Notes: generated from the sequence alone by a model not told the origin. DNA of 64,000 nt from Chelatococcus sp. (GCA_003248805.1 QFQY01000016.1:22170-86169); one strand, 5' to 3'. Shown: positions 53,170 through 62,313, counted from the stretch's first letter. Made by a program: numbers and translations.

Positions 53170-53478
53170 ATGCGTCCTTTCCTTCTGGCGGTAGGCCTGC
53201 CCGATGTGACGATCGAGTGGCTCATCCTCGTCCTGGCGATCATCGCGCTCTGCGCGATCGCGTTCGGCTGGCTCACCGACCTGATCCTGAGCGACGGCGC
53301 CTTCGGCGTCTTCCTGAACGCGTTCATCGGGCTCGCAGCAGCCGCTTTCGGCGCCTGGGCATGGCAGCATTTCGGGATGACGACGGGCGACCTGCGCCAC
53401 GTCCCGAAGGCGGCCGTCGCCGCCAGTTCCGCGCTCGCGGGCCTGCTGCTGGCCGTCGTCGCCTGGCGAACGGCCTGA
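53170..53478 (+). CDS. Small hypothetical membrane protein
   Basis: A 102-residue protein with three hydrophobic segments, at about 16-38, 44-66 and 82-99. The first two match the general look of small GlsB/YeaQ-like stress membrane proteins, but the family's Gly motifs are not clear, so I leave it unnamed. The start has a good AAGGGAG ribosome site about 7 bases upstream. It converges on ubiG with 15 bases between stops. Confidence 0.7.
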   Translation: MRPFLLAVGLPDVTIEWLILVLAIIALCAIAFGWLTDLILSDGAFGVFLNAFIGLAAAAFGAWAWQHFGMTTGDLRHVPKAAVAASSALAGLLLAVVAWRTA

Positions 53479-53493
53479 GCCGTCTGGAACCGC

Positions 53494-54249
53494 TCAGGCC
53501 GGACGGCGCGCCGCGACCATGTAGTTGACGCCCGTGTCGCGCGACGCGCTCCAGCGGTCGGACAGCGGATTGTAGACGACGCCCGTGGGCTCGCCACAGG
53601 CCAGCCCGTTGCGTTCGATGGCGCTGGAAAGCTCGTCCGGCGTCACGAACTTCTCCCAGTCGTGGGTGCCGCGCGGCAGCCATCGCAGGACGTATTCGGC
53701 GCCGACGATCGCCAGCGCATAGGACCGCAACGTCCTGTTCAGCGTCGCCATCACCAGCAAACCGCCCGGCTTCACCGCCGCGCAGCAGGACGCGACGAAG
53801 GCCTCGACATCGGCGACATGCTCGACGACCTCCATGGCGAGCACGATGTCGAAGCGCGCGCCCTCGGCGACCAGCGCCTCGATCATCTGCTCGCGATAGT
53901 CGATGGAGAGCCCTTCCGCCTCGGCATGGGCGCGGGCGACGGCGATGTTGTTCGGCGCCGGATCGAGGCCGGTGACGCTCGCTCCGAGCCGAGCCAGAGG
54001 CTCGGAGAGCACGCCGCCGCCGCAGCCGATATCGACGACCGACAATCCGTCGAGCACGTCGATCGCCTTCGGATCGCGCCCGAAATGCGCGCAGACCTCG
54101 TCGCGGATAAAGGCGAGCCTGACCGGATTGAACTTGTGCAGGACGGCCATAGGTCCCTTCGCGTCCCACCATGTCCGGGCCATCGCGTCGAAACGCGCGA
54201 CCTCGTCGCGGTCGAGCGTGGAATCGCCCTGCGTCGCCGTGGCCATCAT
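53494..54249 (-). CDS. ubiG: Ubiquinone biosynthesis O-methyltransferase
   Basis: UbiG carries out both O-methylations in ubiquinone synthesis. The 251 residues contain the N-terminal F-D-A-M-A-R-T-W-W-D and N-P-V-R-L-A-F-I marks of the family, the SAM site V-V-D-I-G-C-G-G-G-V-L-S-E-P-L-A-R-L-G, the M-E-V-V-E-H-V motif, and the membrane-binding segment N-R-T-L-R-S-Y-A-L-A-I-V-G-A-E-Y. It is divergent from lysC, an arrangement often seen in alphaproteobacteria. Confidence 0.94.
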   Translation of the reverse strand: MMATATQGDSTLDRDEVARFDAMARTWWDAKGPMAVLHKFNPVRLAFIRDEVCAHFGRDPKAIDVLDGLSVVDIGCGGGVLSEPLARLGASVTGLDPAPNNIAVARAHAEAEGLSIDYREQMIEALVAEGARFDIVLAMEVVEHVADVEAFVASCCAAVKPGGLLVMATLNRTLRSYALAIVGAEYVLRWLPRGTHDWEKFVTPDELSSAIERNGLACGEPTGVVYNPLSDRWSASRDTGVNYMVAARRPA

Positions 54250-54428
54250 GGTTGCGCCCCTCTCCTGCCGAGCCTTGCCGCTTAGCCTTGCCGCCGAACC
54301 TTGCCGCCGCCACGATTGACACGCTGCCCGGCGCCCGTCATCTACACCCGCCCCGCGCCCGGCGCGAGGGCGACCTTTCGTCCCGCCCGGCGGGGATCGT
54401 TTCGACTCTCGAGAGCCTTTGGACCGCC

Positions 54429-55667
54429 ATGGCCCGTCTGGTGATGAAATTCGGCGGCACGTCCGTCGCCACCGTGGAGCGCATCAAGAACGCCGCCCGC
54501 CACGTCAAACGCGAATTCGACGCCGGCCATGAGGTCGCGGTCGTGGTCTCCGCGATGTCGGGCAAGACGAACGAGCTCGTCGCCTGGTGCAAGGAGGCCG
54601 CTCCGCTCTACGACCAAGCCGAGTACGACACCGTCGTCGCCTCGGGCGAGCAGGTCACGTCCGGCCTGATGTCGATCGTGCTGCAGGAGATGGGGCTGCC
54701 GGCGCGCTCCTGGCAGGGCTGGCAGATTCCGATCTTCGGCTCGGACGCGCATGGGTCCTCGCGCATCGAGGGCGTCGACGGCGCGGGCATCCTCGCCGGC
54801 TTCGACCGCAACCGCGAGATCGCGGTCTGCTCGGGTTTCCAGGGCGTGCACGCCCAGAGCAACCGCATCGTCACGCTGGGGCGTGGCGGCTCGGACACCA
54901 GCGCGGTGGCGCTCGCCGCCGGCCTCAAGGCCGATCGCTGCGACATCTACACCGATGTCGACGGTGTCTACACGACCGATCCGCGCGTCGTGCCCAAGGC
55001 GCGGCGCATGGACAAGGTCTCCTTCGAGGAGATGCTGGAGATGGCCTCCCTCGGCTCGAAGGTGCTGCAGGTGCGCTCGGTCGAGATCGCGATGGTGCAT
55101 CGCGTGCCGACCTATGTGCGCTCCTCCTTCGACGACCCCGACAATCCGAAACTTGGCACCCTCATCTGCGACGAGGACGACATCGTGGAACAGCAGATCG
55201 TCACCGGCATCGCCTTCTCGCGAGACGAAGCCCAGATCACGCTCCGGCGCGTGGCCGACCAGCCGGGCGTCGCGGCGGCCATCTTCGGCCCGCTGGCCGA
55301 CGCCAACATCAATGTCGACATGATCATCCAGGTGGTCTCCGACGACAAGGCGACGACCGACATCACCTTCACCGTGCCCGCCGCCGACTACGAGCGCGCC
55401 CGGACGCTGCTGGAGAGCAAGCGCGAGGTCATCGCCTATCAGGACATCCAGGGCGCGACCGACGTGGTGAAGGTCTCGGCCATCGGCGTCGGCATGCGCT
55501 CGCATGCTGGCGTGGCGGCGCGGGCCTTCCGCGCGCTCGCCGAGAAGGGCATCAACATCCGTGCGATCACCACCTCCGAGATCAAGTTCTCGGTGCTGAT
55601 CGACGCCGCCTATACCGAGCTCGCCGTGCGCACGCTGCATTCGCTCTACGGCCTCGACGCCGCCTGA
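54429..55667 (+). CDS. lysC: Aspartate kinase
   Basis: LysC phosphorylates aspartate, the first step to lysine, threonine and methionine. The 412 residues have the kinase start V-M-K-F-G-G-T-S-V-A, the G-R-G-G-S-D-T-S-A-V-A-L-A motif and D-V-D-G-V-Y-T-T-D-P-R. Two C-terminal ACT domains follow (I-T-L-R-R-V-A-D-Q-P-G-V and V-S-A-I-G-V-G-M-R-S-H-A-G-V), the site of feedback control by lysine and threonine. The start at 54429 gives the conserved N-terminus; upstream in-frame sequence is not family-like. Confidence 0.95.
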   Translation: MARLVMKFGGTSVATVERIKNAARHVKREFDAGHEVAVVVSAMSGKTNELVAWCKEAAPLYDQAEYDTVVASGEQVTSGLMSIVLQEMGLPARSWQGWQIPIFGSDAHGSSRIEGVDGAGILAGFDRNREIAVCSGFQGVHAQSNRIVTLGRGGSDTSAVALAAGLKADRCDIYTDVDGVYTTDPRVVPKARRMDKVSFEEMLEMASLGSKVLQVRSVEIAMVHRVPTYVRSSFDDPDNPKLGTLICDEDDIVEQQIVTGIAFSRDEAQITLRRVADQPGVAAAIFGPLADANINVDMIIQVVSDDKATTDITFTVPAADYERARTLLESKREVIAYQDIQGATDVVKVSAIGVGMRSHAGVAARAFRALAEKGINIRAITTSEIKFSVLIDAAYTELAVRTLHSLYGLDAA

Positions 55668-55741
55668 GACGTCCCGCGCATTGACAGCCGCCCGGCCGGC
55701 GGGATCATGGCCGCTCGATCCGCGGGGAGGTTCCGAGGCCG

Positions 55742-56161
55742 ATGGAGCGCCAGGCACCGATCTGGCTTTATGATGGTGTCTGCGTGCTCTGCTCCGGCGG
55801 CGTGCGCTACATGCTGCGCCACGAACGCGACCGCGAGACGCGCTTCGTCGCCATTCAGTCTCGGGAAGGTCGCGCGCTCGCACTGACGCACGGCATCGAT
55901 CCCGATGAGCCCGACAGCTTCCTCTTCGTCGAGGACGGCAGGGCGCTCGCCAAGTCGGACGGCGTGCTCGCCCTCGTCAGGCACCTGAACGGTCCGGCAC
56001 GCCTGCTACTCGCCGGGCGGATCCTGCCCAGGGGCGCGCGCGACTGGCTGTATGACCGCCTCGCGCGCAATCGCTACCGCTGGTTCGGCCGCAAGGAGAG
56101 CTGCGAGATGCCCGACCCGGCCCAGCGCCATCGCTTCGTGCTGCCGGAGATGCAGGCCTGA
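55742..56161 (+). CDS. DCC-family thiol-disulfide oxidoreductase-like protein (DUF393)
   Basis: A 139-residue DUF393 protein. The defining D-G-V-C-V-L-C motif lies at residues 11-17 (a D-x-x-C-x-x-C thioredoxin-like active site), and the second D-x-F-L-F-V motif follows mid-chain. The C-terminal half carries the family's basic Y-D-R-L-A-R-N-R-Y-R-W-F-G-R. Members are probably redox proteins of unknown partners. The gene follows lysC by 74 bases on the same strand. Confidence 0.9.
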   Translation: MERQAPIWLYDGVCVLCSGGVRYMLRHERDRETRFVAIQSREGRALALTHGIDPDEPDSFLFVEDGRALAKSDGVLALVRHLNGPARLLLAGRILPRGARDWLYDRLARNRYRWFGRKESCEMPDPAQRHRFVLPEMQA

Positions 56162-56318
56162 TACCGCTCCGCCGCGTGCTGCCGAGCGGCGCCACGGAGG
56201 GCGAGCACTGCGCGCGGCGGGACGCGCCCCTGCACGCCCCGTCTGGCCGCGGACGACGCCACCCGCGTAGACTGACGGCCGACAACCTCCCCCACACAGC
56301 CGATCCGAGAGTTCCCCG

Positions 56319-57410
56319 ATGAGCCAGCTCTTCAGCCCGTTCCAGCTCGGCAGCCTCGCGCTCGCCAACCGCATCGTCATCGCGCCGATGTGCCAGTACT
56401 CCGCGCAGGACGGCAACGCCTCCGACTGGCACACCATCCATCTCGGCAATCTCGCCCTTTCCGGCGCGGGGTTGCTGATCCTGGAGGCGACGGCTGTGGA
56501 GCCGGCCGGGCGCATCAGCCCCTTCGATCTCGGCCTCTGGTCGGACGAGAACGAGGCGGCCATGGGCCGCGTGCTGACCTCGGTGCGGAACTGGTCCGAC
56601 ATGCCGATCGGCGTCCAGCTCGCCCATGCGGGGCGCAAGGCCTCGGTCGACCAGCCCTGGCGGGGCGGCGCCCAGCTCGCGCTCGATGCCGGCGGCTGGG
56701 ACGTGGTCGCCCCCTCTCCGACCGGCTTCGAGAGTTATCCGCGTCAGCCACAGGCACTGACGACCGACGACATCGCGCGGCTGGTCGAATCCTTCGCCGC
56801 GGCGGCGAGGCGCTGCGTGCGGCTCGGCATCGACCTTATCGAGCTGCACGGCGCCCATGGCTATCTGATGCACCAGTTCCTCTCGCCGCTGTCGAACAAG
56901 CGCGAGGACGCCTATGGCGGCTCGCTCGAGAACCGCATGCGCTTCCCGCTCGAGGTCTACGACGCCGTGCGCGCCGTGCTGCCGGCCGGCTATCCGCTCG
57001 GCGTCCGTGTTTCGGGAACGGACTGGGTCGAGGGCGGCTGGGATATCGACCAGACCATCGCCTTCGCCAAGGCGCTCGGGGACAAGGGATGCGACTTCGT
57101 CCACGTCTCCAGCGGCGGAAACTCGACCCGGCAGGCCATCCCCCTCGGCCCGAGCTATCAGGTCCCGCTGGCCCGCGCCGTCAAGGAGGCCACCGGCGTC
57201 ACCACCATCGCGGTCGGCCTCATCACCGAGGCGGAACAGGCGGAGGCCATCGTCGGCACCGGCGAGGCCGATCTCGTCGGCATCGCGCGCGGCATTCTCT
57301 ACGATCCGCGCTGGCCGTGGCATGCGGCGGCGCAGCTCGGCGCGCGCGTCAAGGCCGCCCCGCAATATCTGCGCTCGCAGCCGCGCCAGTACAAGGAGCT
57401 GTTCGTCTGA
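56319..57410 (+). CDS. YqjM-like NADH:flavin oxidoreductase (old yellow enzyme family)
   Basis: The 363-residue FMN-dependent ene-reductase reduces activated C=C bonds. It shows the YqjM-type start N-R-I-V-I-A-P-M-C-Q-Y-S (the Cys replaces the Thr of classical enzymes), the substrate-binding H-A-G-R-K-A-S, the H-G-A-H-G-Y-L-M-H-Q-F-L-S-P motif, and C-terminal G-I-A-R-G-I-L-Y-D-P-R-W-P-W. The physiological substrate is not known. The downstream intergenic space holds a palindromic repeat. Confidence 0.93.
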   Translation: MSQLFSPFQLGSLALANRIVIAPMCQYSAQDGNASDWHTIHLGNLALSGAGLLILEATAVEPAGRISPFDLGLWSDENEAAMGRVLTSVRNWSDMPIGVQLAHAGRKASVDQPWRGGAQLALDAGGWDVVAPSPTGFESYPRQPQALTTDDIARLVESFAAAARRCVRLGIDLIELHGAHGYLMHQFLSPLSNKREDAYGGSLENRMRFPLEVYDAVRAVLPAGYPLGVRVSGTDWVEGGWDIDQTIAFAKALGDKGCDFVHVSSGGNSTRQAIPLGPSYQVPLARAVKEATGVTTIAVGLITEAEQAEAIVGTGEADLVGIARGILYDPRWPWHAAAQLGARVKAAPQYLRSQPRQYKELFV

Positions 57411-57431
57411 GAGACGACATGGAACGTTCCA

Positions 57432-57552
57432 AGCCCTCACCCTGAGGAGCCATTCCGCCAGGAACGGCGTCTCGAAGGATGCGCCAGGAGGCTCCGGCAC
57501 GAACTAGAGCATCCTTCGAGACAGCCCTTCGGGCTTCCTCAGGATGAGGGCT
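57432..57552. repeat. Intact palindromic intergenic repeat
   Basis: The 121-base element has inverted ends (AGCCCTCACCCTGAGGAG ... CCTCAGGATGAGGGCT) and an inner inverted pair GCGTCTCGAAGGATGC / GCATCCTTCGAGAC. Its ends are shared with the interrupted copy at 51231-51444. It lies between the ene-reductase stop and the carboxypeptidase start, so it could end the first transcript. Confidence 0.75.
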
Positions 57553-57600
57553 GCGAACTTCCGCACGGACAGCGAGACCCATCATCCGAAAGCCGACATA

Positions 57601-59094
57601 ATGACCGCCTATTCCGAGCTTTCCGCCCATTTCGGCCGCATCGCGGCGCTTTCGAACGCCATCGGCATCCTGCAATGGGATTCCGATGCGATGATGCCGA
57701 AGGGCGCGGCCGGCACCCGCGCGGACAGCATGGCCCTGCTCCAGGTCATGCGCCACGGCCTGACCACCGATCCGCGCATCGGCGACTGGCTGGACGAGGC
57801 CGGGCAGGACGACGGGCTCGGCGCCTGGGAGCGCGCCAATCTGCGCGAGATCCGGCGGGTCTGGACGGTCGAAACCGCCCTTCCCGCCGATCTCGTCGAA
57901 GCGTCGAGCAAGGCGATCTCGGCCTGCGAGATGCGCTGGCGGCAGGCGCGTGCGGAGGCCGATTTCGCCGGGCTGCAGCCCTATCTCGCCGAGGTCCTGA
58001 ACCTGCAGCGCCAGATCGGCGCCGCCAAGGGCGAGAGGCTGGGCCTCGGCGCCTATGACGCGCTGCTGAACGACTATGAGCCGGGTGGACGCTCGGCGAA
58101 GATCGACGCGGTCTTCGACGATCTCGCCGCCTTCCTGCCCGGCTTCATCCGGGAGGCTCTGGACGCGCAGGCGCGGCGTCCGTCGCACCCGGCGCCGGAC
58201 GGTCCCTTCGCGGTGGAGCGTCAGCGCGCGCTCGGGCTCAGGATGATGGCGGCGCTCGGCTATGATTTCGAGCGCGGCCGTCTCGACGTCTCGACCCATC
58301 CCTTCTGCGGCGGGGCCGACAACGACGTGCGCATCACCACGCGCTACGACGAGGCGGACTTCGCCAAGGCGCTGATGGGGGTGCTGCACGAGACCGGCCA
58401 CGCGCTGTACGAGCAGGGCCGGCCGCAGGCCTATCTCGGCCAGCCTGTCGGCGCCGCGCGCGGCATGAGCCTGCATGAGAGCCAGTCGCTCCTGATGGAG
58501 ATGCAGGCCTGCCGCTCGCGCGAGTTCATCGGCTTCGCCGCGCCGCTGATGCGCGAGACCTTCGGCGGCTCCGGCCCGGCCTGGGAGGCGGATTCGCTTT
58601 GGCGGAGCTTCACCCGCGTCGAGCCCGGCTTCATCCGCGTCGATGCCGACGAGGTGACCTACCCGGCCCATGTCATCCTGCGCTACCGGCTGGAAAAGGC
58701 GCTGATCGCGGATGCGATGCCGCTTTCCGAGCTGCCCGCCGCCTGGAACGAGGGCATGAAGGCGCTGCTCGGCGTGACGGTGCCGGACAACCGGCTCGGC
58801 TGCCTGCAGGACGTCCATTGGCCGTCCGGCGGCTGGGGCTATTTCCCGACCTATACGCTCGGCGCCATGACGGCGGCACAGATCTTCGACGCGGCATCCA
58901 AGGCCGAGCCCGAGGTCTTGCCCGGCATCGGGCGCGGCGATTTCGCGCCGCTGCTGGCCTGGCTCCGGGCGAACATCCACGGCAAGGGCTCGCTGCTCGA
59001 AACCGACGCCTTGCTGACCGAGGCCACCGGCCGGCCGCTCGACGCCTCCGTCTTCAAGGCGCATCTTCGCCGGCGCTATGTCGAGGAAGCCTGA
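57601..59094 (+). CDS. M32-family metallocarboxypeptidase
   Basis: A 497-residue zinc carboxypeptidase of family M32 (Taq carboxypeptidase type), which trims C-terminal residues in the cytoplasm. The metal site H-E-T-G-H is at about residues 263-267, with a further Glu in the S-L-H-E-S-Q-S-L motif. The family's D-S-D-A-M-M-P near residue 30 and F-P-T-Y-T-L-G-A-M near the C-terminus are present. I chose the ATG at 57601; an in-frame ATG at 57544 lies inside the palindromic repeat and would add 19 residues unrelated to the family. Confidence 0.92.
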   Translation: MTAYSELSAHFGRIAALSNAIGILQWDSDAMMPKGAAGTRADSMALLQVMRHGLTTDPRIGDWLDEAGQDDGLGAWERANLREIRRVWTVETALPADLVEASSKAISACEMRWRQARAEADFAGLQPYLAEVLNLQRQIGAAKGERLGLGAYDALLNDYEPGGRSAKIDAVFDDLAAFLPGFIREALDAQARRPSHPAPDGPFAVERQRALGLRMMAALGYDFERGRLDVSTHPFCGGADNDVRITTRYDEADFAKALMGVLHETGHALYEQGRPQAYLGQPVGAARGMSLHESQSLLMEMQACRSREFIGFAAPLMRETFGGSGPAWEADSLWRSFTRVEPGFIRVDADEVTYPAHVILRYRLEKALIADAMPLSELPAAWNEGMKALLGVTVPDNRLGCLQDVHWPSGGWGYFPTYTLGAMTAAQIFDAASKAEPEVLPGIGRGDFAPLLAWLRANIHGKGSLLETDALLTEATGRPLDASVFKAHLRRRYVEEA

Positions 59095-59122
59095 GGCTCG
59101 GGAGCGCGGAGGGATGCCGGCC

Positions 59123-60235
59123 ATGCGATATGCCGAATGCTACAGCATCGGCCTTCGAAGCTGCGCGCTTGCGCTGGCCTGCGGGCTCGTCCTGCTGGCT
59201 TCCGCCGCGCCTGCGAAGGAGCCGGCGGCCATTCCTCCGGCGGGCGGCCGCTGGGACACCGGCAAGGGCTTTTCCTTCGAGCGCAAGGCCGGCAAGACGC
59301 GCCGCTCGCTCAGCGGCATCGCCTGCCCGGCTACCACGGCCGGACCCCGGCTCTGCCTCGCCGTCTTCGACGAGGGCGTGGAGGCCCGCTACGTCTCCCT
59401 GACGGACGGCACCGCCCTGCCCGACGCCGAGCGCATCGTGCTGCAACCCGGCGGCCGGGAACTCGACGCCGAAGGCGCGGCGACGGATGGCCGCTTCTAC
59501 TATGTGGTGGGCTCGCACAGCGCCAAGCGCGGAAGCTGCGCGAGCAATCCCGACAGCCGCCACCTCATCCGCTTCCGGCTCGATCCGCGGACCGGCCGGG
59601 GCCTCCGCGACGGCCAGGGCGGGCTCGTCGATCTTCAGGATACGGGCGCGCTCTGGCGGCTGATGGCGCAGCTGCCGGAGCTGGCGCCGCATGTCGGCGA
59701 GGAGATGTGCCTCGGCAGCGAGCCGCCGCCCGACGCACCTCGCAGGAAGGGCCTCCAGGGCATCGACATCGAAGGCGTCGCGGTGAAGGACGGGCGGCTG
59801 CATTTCGGCCTTCGCGGCCCGGCGATCGGCGGGCAGGCGCTCATCCTCTCGGTCGATGCCGACGCGCTTTTCGCCGGCGCCGATGCCAGGCCGAGACTGA
59901 GCCGGGTTGCGGTCGGCGAAGGGCGGGCGATCCGCGACATGACCACGGTCGAAGACGGCTTCCTGCTGCTGGTCGGGCCCGACGACGACGCCATGCATCG
60001 CAAGCTGCCCTTCTCGGTGATGCGCTGGGACGGCCGCGAGGGCGAGACGGCAGCGCGGCCGAAAGAGTTGGCGAGCCTCGCTCTGGACAAGGTGAAGCTG
60101 CGTGGCTGCGACGAGGAGATCAAGCCGGAAGCGATCGCGGCTCTGGAAGACAGGCCGGGGGCGCCCTACCGAGTCGTCGTTTTCTCCGACGGACTCTGCG
60201 ACGGCGGGCCGCTCGGCTTCAGCATCCCGCGCTGA
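59123..60235 (+). CDS. DUF3616-domain exported protein
   Basis: A 370-residue protein with a signal peptide (residues 1-28, hydrophobic core with A-L-A-L-A-C-G-L-V-L-L-A) and a DUF3616 domain that looks like a beta-propeller: repeated G-x-x-x-(V/I)-x-V-G, D-I-E-G-V-A-V-K-D-G and L-L-L-V-G-P-D-D-D. It is probably periplasmic and may be an esterase-like phytase-type propeller, but the activity is unknown. The ATG at 59123 has GGAGGG nine bases upstream; the ATG at 59114 is immediately after that site and less likely. Confidence 0.82.
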   Translation: MRYAECYSIGLRSCALALACGLVLLASAAPAKEPAAIPPAGGRWDTGKGFSFERKAGKTRRSLSGIACPATTAGPRLCLAVFDEGVEARYVSLTDGTALPDAERIVLQPGGRELDAEGAATDGRFYYVVGSHSAKRGSCASNPDSRHLIRFRLDPRTGRGLRDGQGGLVDLQDTGALWRLMAQLPELAPHVGEEMCLGSEPPPDAPRRKGLQGIDIEGVAVKDGRLHFGLRGPAIGGQALILSVDADALFAGADARPRLSRVAVGEGRAIRDMTTVEDGFLLLVGPDDDAMHRKLPFSVMRWDGREGETAARPKELASLALDKVKLRGCDEEIKPEAIAALEDRPGAPYRVVVFSDGLCDGGPLGFSIPR

Positions 60236-60312
60236 GCCGACATGCCGTGTCCGGGCTTGCGCCGTCCGCCCGGGCATGGTGTCGAGGGCGAAACGCGCCG
60301 GAGATTTTCGCG

Positions 60313-60627
60313 ATGACCGAGACCAAGCCCCTGCCCCGCATCGCCATCACCTACTGCTCGATGTGCCAGTGGATGCTGCGCGCGGCCTGGCTCGCGCAGG
60401 AACTGCTCTCGACCTTCGGACAGGACCTCGGCGAGGTCGTGCTGATCCCGCGCACCGGAGGCGTCTTCCAGATCACCTATGACGGCGAGCTGATCTGGGA
60501 CCGCAAGACCGAGGGCGGCTTCCCGGATTCGAAGGTGCTGAAGCAGCGCGTGCGCGACCGGCTCGATCCCGAGCGCAGCCTCGGCCATGTCGACGGGCAC
60601 ACGGCGACAGCCGAGGCGGAGGGCTGA
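60313..60627 (+). CDS. Rdx-family (SelT/SelW/SelH-like) redox protein
   Basis: The 104-residue protein matches the Rdx/SelW-like thioredoxin-fold family. The redox motif is C-S-M-C (Cys15, Cys18), with cysteine where selenoproteins carry selenocysteine, and it continues W-M-L-R-A-A-W-L-A-Q-E-L-L. The C-terminal G-G-V-F-Q-I-T and F-P-D-S-K-V-L-K-Q-R-V-R-D are typical. Its partners are unknown. It is 77 bases after the DUF3616 gene on the same strand. Confidence 0.9.
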   Translation: MTETKPLPRIAITYCSMCQWMLRAAWLAQELLSTFGQDLGEVVLIPRTGGVFQITYDGELIWDRKTEGGFPDSKVLKQRVRDRLDPERSLGHVDGHTATAEAEG

Positions 60628-60700
60628 TCCGCACTCCCTGCCGTCACGGCCGGGCCTGACCCGACCGTCTCGGAAACCAGTCCCGTCGTGAGACGATGGG

Positions 60701-60719
60701 GGCGATGCAAAGCGTCGCC
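60701..60719 (-). terminator. Possible terminator after thiE
   Basis: GGCGATGC-AAA-GCGTCGCC forms a short hairpin (one G-U pair on the minus strand) 16 bases after the thiE stop. A T-run is missing, so the call is weak. It lies between convergent genes and could serve both. Confidence 0.35.
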
Positions 60720-60734
60720 CGAGAAGGACGGTCG

Positions 60735-61343
60735 TCAGGCCGCCCTGGCCCGCGTCGCCGCGACCCAGGCCTTGAAGCGCGCCTCCGGATCGGCGTTGAG
60801 CGTGATGTCCGTCACCGCCGCGACGATGTCCGCACCGGCCTCGAAGACGCCGTCCGCACGCTCCAGGCTGATGCCGCCGATGCCGACCAGCGGCAAGCTT
60901 CCCATGCGCCGCTTCCAGTCCGCCACCCGCTCCAGCCCCTGCGGGCCGAAGCGCATCTGCTTCAGGATGGTCGGATAGACCGGGCCGAGCGCGACATAGT
61001 CCGGCGCCGCCGCCAGCGCGCGGTCCAGCTCCGCCTCGTCATGGCTGCTGATGCCGAGCCTCATTCCCGCCGCGCGGATCGCCGCCAGATCGGCCGTGTC
61101 GAGATCCTCCTGGCCGAGATGCACGAAATCGCAGCCCTCCGCGATGGCGAGCTTCCAGTAGTCGTTGACGACGAGCACGCAGCCGGCCTCGGCGCAGAGC
61201 CGCTTCGCGCGGGCGATCTCGCTCGCCGTCTCGGTGTCCGGGCGGTCCTTCACGCGCAACTGCACCAGCTTCATGCCGAGCGGCAGCATGCGCGCGATCC
61301 AGTCGGCGCTGTCGAAGATCGGGTAGAACGGATCGAGCTTCAT
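60735..61343 (-). CDS. thiE: Thiamine phosphate synthase
   Basis: ThiE joins hydroxymethylpyrimidine diphosphate and thiazole phosphate to make thiamine phosphate. The 202-residue barrel has the family marks V-Q-L-R-V-K-D-R, V-V-N-D-Y-W-K-L-A, V-H-L-G-Q-E-D-L, G-I-S-S-H-D, and A-L-G-P-V-Y-P-T. It is the last gene of the operon, and its ATG overlaps the thiG stop by four bases. thiC and thiD are not in the window. Confidence 0.93.
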   Translation of the reverse strand: MKLDPFYPIFDSADWIARMLPLGMKLVQLRVKDRPDTETASEIARAKRLCAEAGCVLVVNDYWKLAIAEGCDFVHLGQEDLDTADLAAIRAAGMRLGISSHDEAELDRALAAAPDYVALGPVYPTILKQMRFGPQGLERVADWKRRMGSLPLVGIGGISLERADGVFEAGADIVAAVTDITLNADPEARFKAWVAATRARAA

Positions 61344-62113
61344 GCGAGAAAAGCCTTGCCCATGACGGGGGTTGAGGGGGCGGCCATGTCGCGCGCCTCG
61401 ATCGGCTGCGCGAAAAAGCCCTGGCGGCCGGCGCGGATCGCCAGCGCGAAGGCTTCGGCCATGGCGGCGGGGTCGCCAGCGCCTGCGACGGCGGTGTTGA
61501 GCAGGATGCCGTCATAGCCGAGCTCCATCGCCTGCGCGGCATGGGACGGCAGGCCGATGCCGGCATCGACGACGAGCGGCACGTCCGGGAAATGCTGGCG
61601 CATGGTGCGCAGGCCATAGACATTGTTCAGGCCGCGCCCGGAGCCGATCGGCGCCCCCCAGGGCATCAGCACCTCGCAGCCGGCATCGAGCAGCCGGCCG
61701 GCCACGACGATGTCCTCGGTCGTATAGGGGAAGACCTTGAAGCCCTCGTCGCTCAGGATGCGCGCGGCCTCGACCAGCGCGATGACATCGGGCTGCAGCG
61801 TATCGTCCTCGCCGATGACCTCGAGCTTGATCCAGTCCGTGCCGAAGACCTCGCGCGCCATCTGCGCGGTCGTCACCGCCTCCTTGACGCCGTGGCAGCC
61901 GGCCGTGTTGGGCAGCACCTTCACGCCGAGCTCGCGGATCAGCGCCCAGAAGGCCTGCCCCGCCCCCTGCCCGCCCGATTCCCGCCTGAGCGAGACCGTG
62001 ACGACCTCGCTGCCGGAACGCTTCACCGCCTCGGCCAGGATCGCCGGAGAGGGATAGCGCGCGGTCCCGAGGAAGAGCGGGTTCTTCGGCTCGAAGCCGT
62101 AGAAGGATGCCAT
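61340..62113 (-). CDS. thiG: Thiazole synthase
   Basis: ThiG builds the thiazole ring from deoxyxylulose phosphate, the glycine-derived imine and sulfur from ThiS. The 257-residue barrel includes the Schiff-base lysine region W-I-K-L-E-V-I-G-E-D, the start L-F-L-G-T-A-R-Y-P-S, the L-P-N-T-A-G-C motif and G-A-P-I-G-S-G-R-G-L-N-N. The pathway uses glycine and oxygen here, since thiO is present and thiH is not seen. Confidence 0.95.
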   Translation of the reverse strand: MASFYGFEPKNPLFLGTARYPSPAILAEAVKRSGSEVVTVSLRRESGGQGAGQAFWALIRELGVKVLPNTAGCHGVKEAVTTAQMAREVFGTDWIKLEVIGEDDTLQPDVIALVEAARILSDEGFKVFPYTTEDIVVAGRLLDAGCEVLMPWGAPIGSGRGLNNVYGLRTMRQHFPDVPLVVDAGIGLPSHAAQAMELGYDGILLNTAVAGAGDPAAMAEAFALAIRAGRQGFFAQPIEARDMAAPSTPVMGKAFLA

Positions 62114-62115
62114 CT

Positions 62116-62313
62116 TCAGCCTCCCTGCATCGGCGCGACGATCTCGACCCGATCGCCTTCGGAGAGCGCCGTGCCCTCCCGCTTGCGGGCCGGCACGAAA
62201 TCGCCGTTGACGGCGGTGCCGACGAGCTTGCCCTCATAGCCGAGCTCGATCAGCGCCTGCGCCAGCGTGCGGGCCGCGATCTCCGTCGGCTCCCCGTTAA
62301 GCAGCAACGTCAT
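62116..62313 (-). CDS. thiS: Sulfur carrier protein ThiS
   Basis: A 65-residue ubiquitin-like protein that carries sulfur as a C-terminal thiocarboxylate. It starts M-T-L-L-L-N-G-E-P and ends M-Q-G-G, the diglycine that is activated. The ATG at 62313 lies inside the end of thiO (17-base overlap) and the stop is two bases before thiG. Confidence 0.93.
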   Translation of the reverse strand: MTLLLNGEPTEIAARTLAQALIELGYEGKLVGTAVNGDFVPARKREGTALSEGDRVEIVAPMQGG

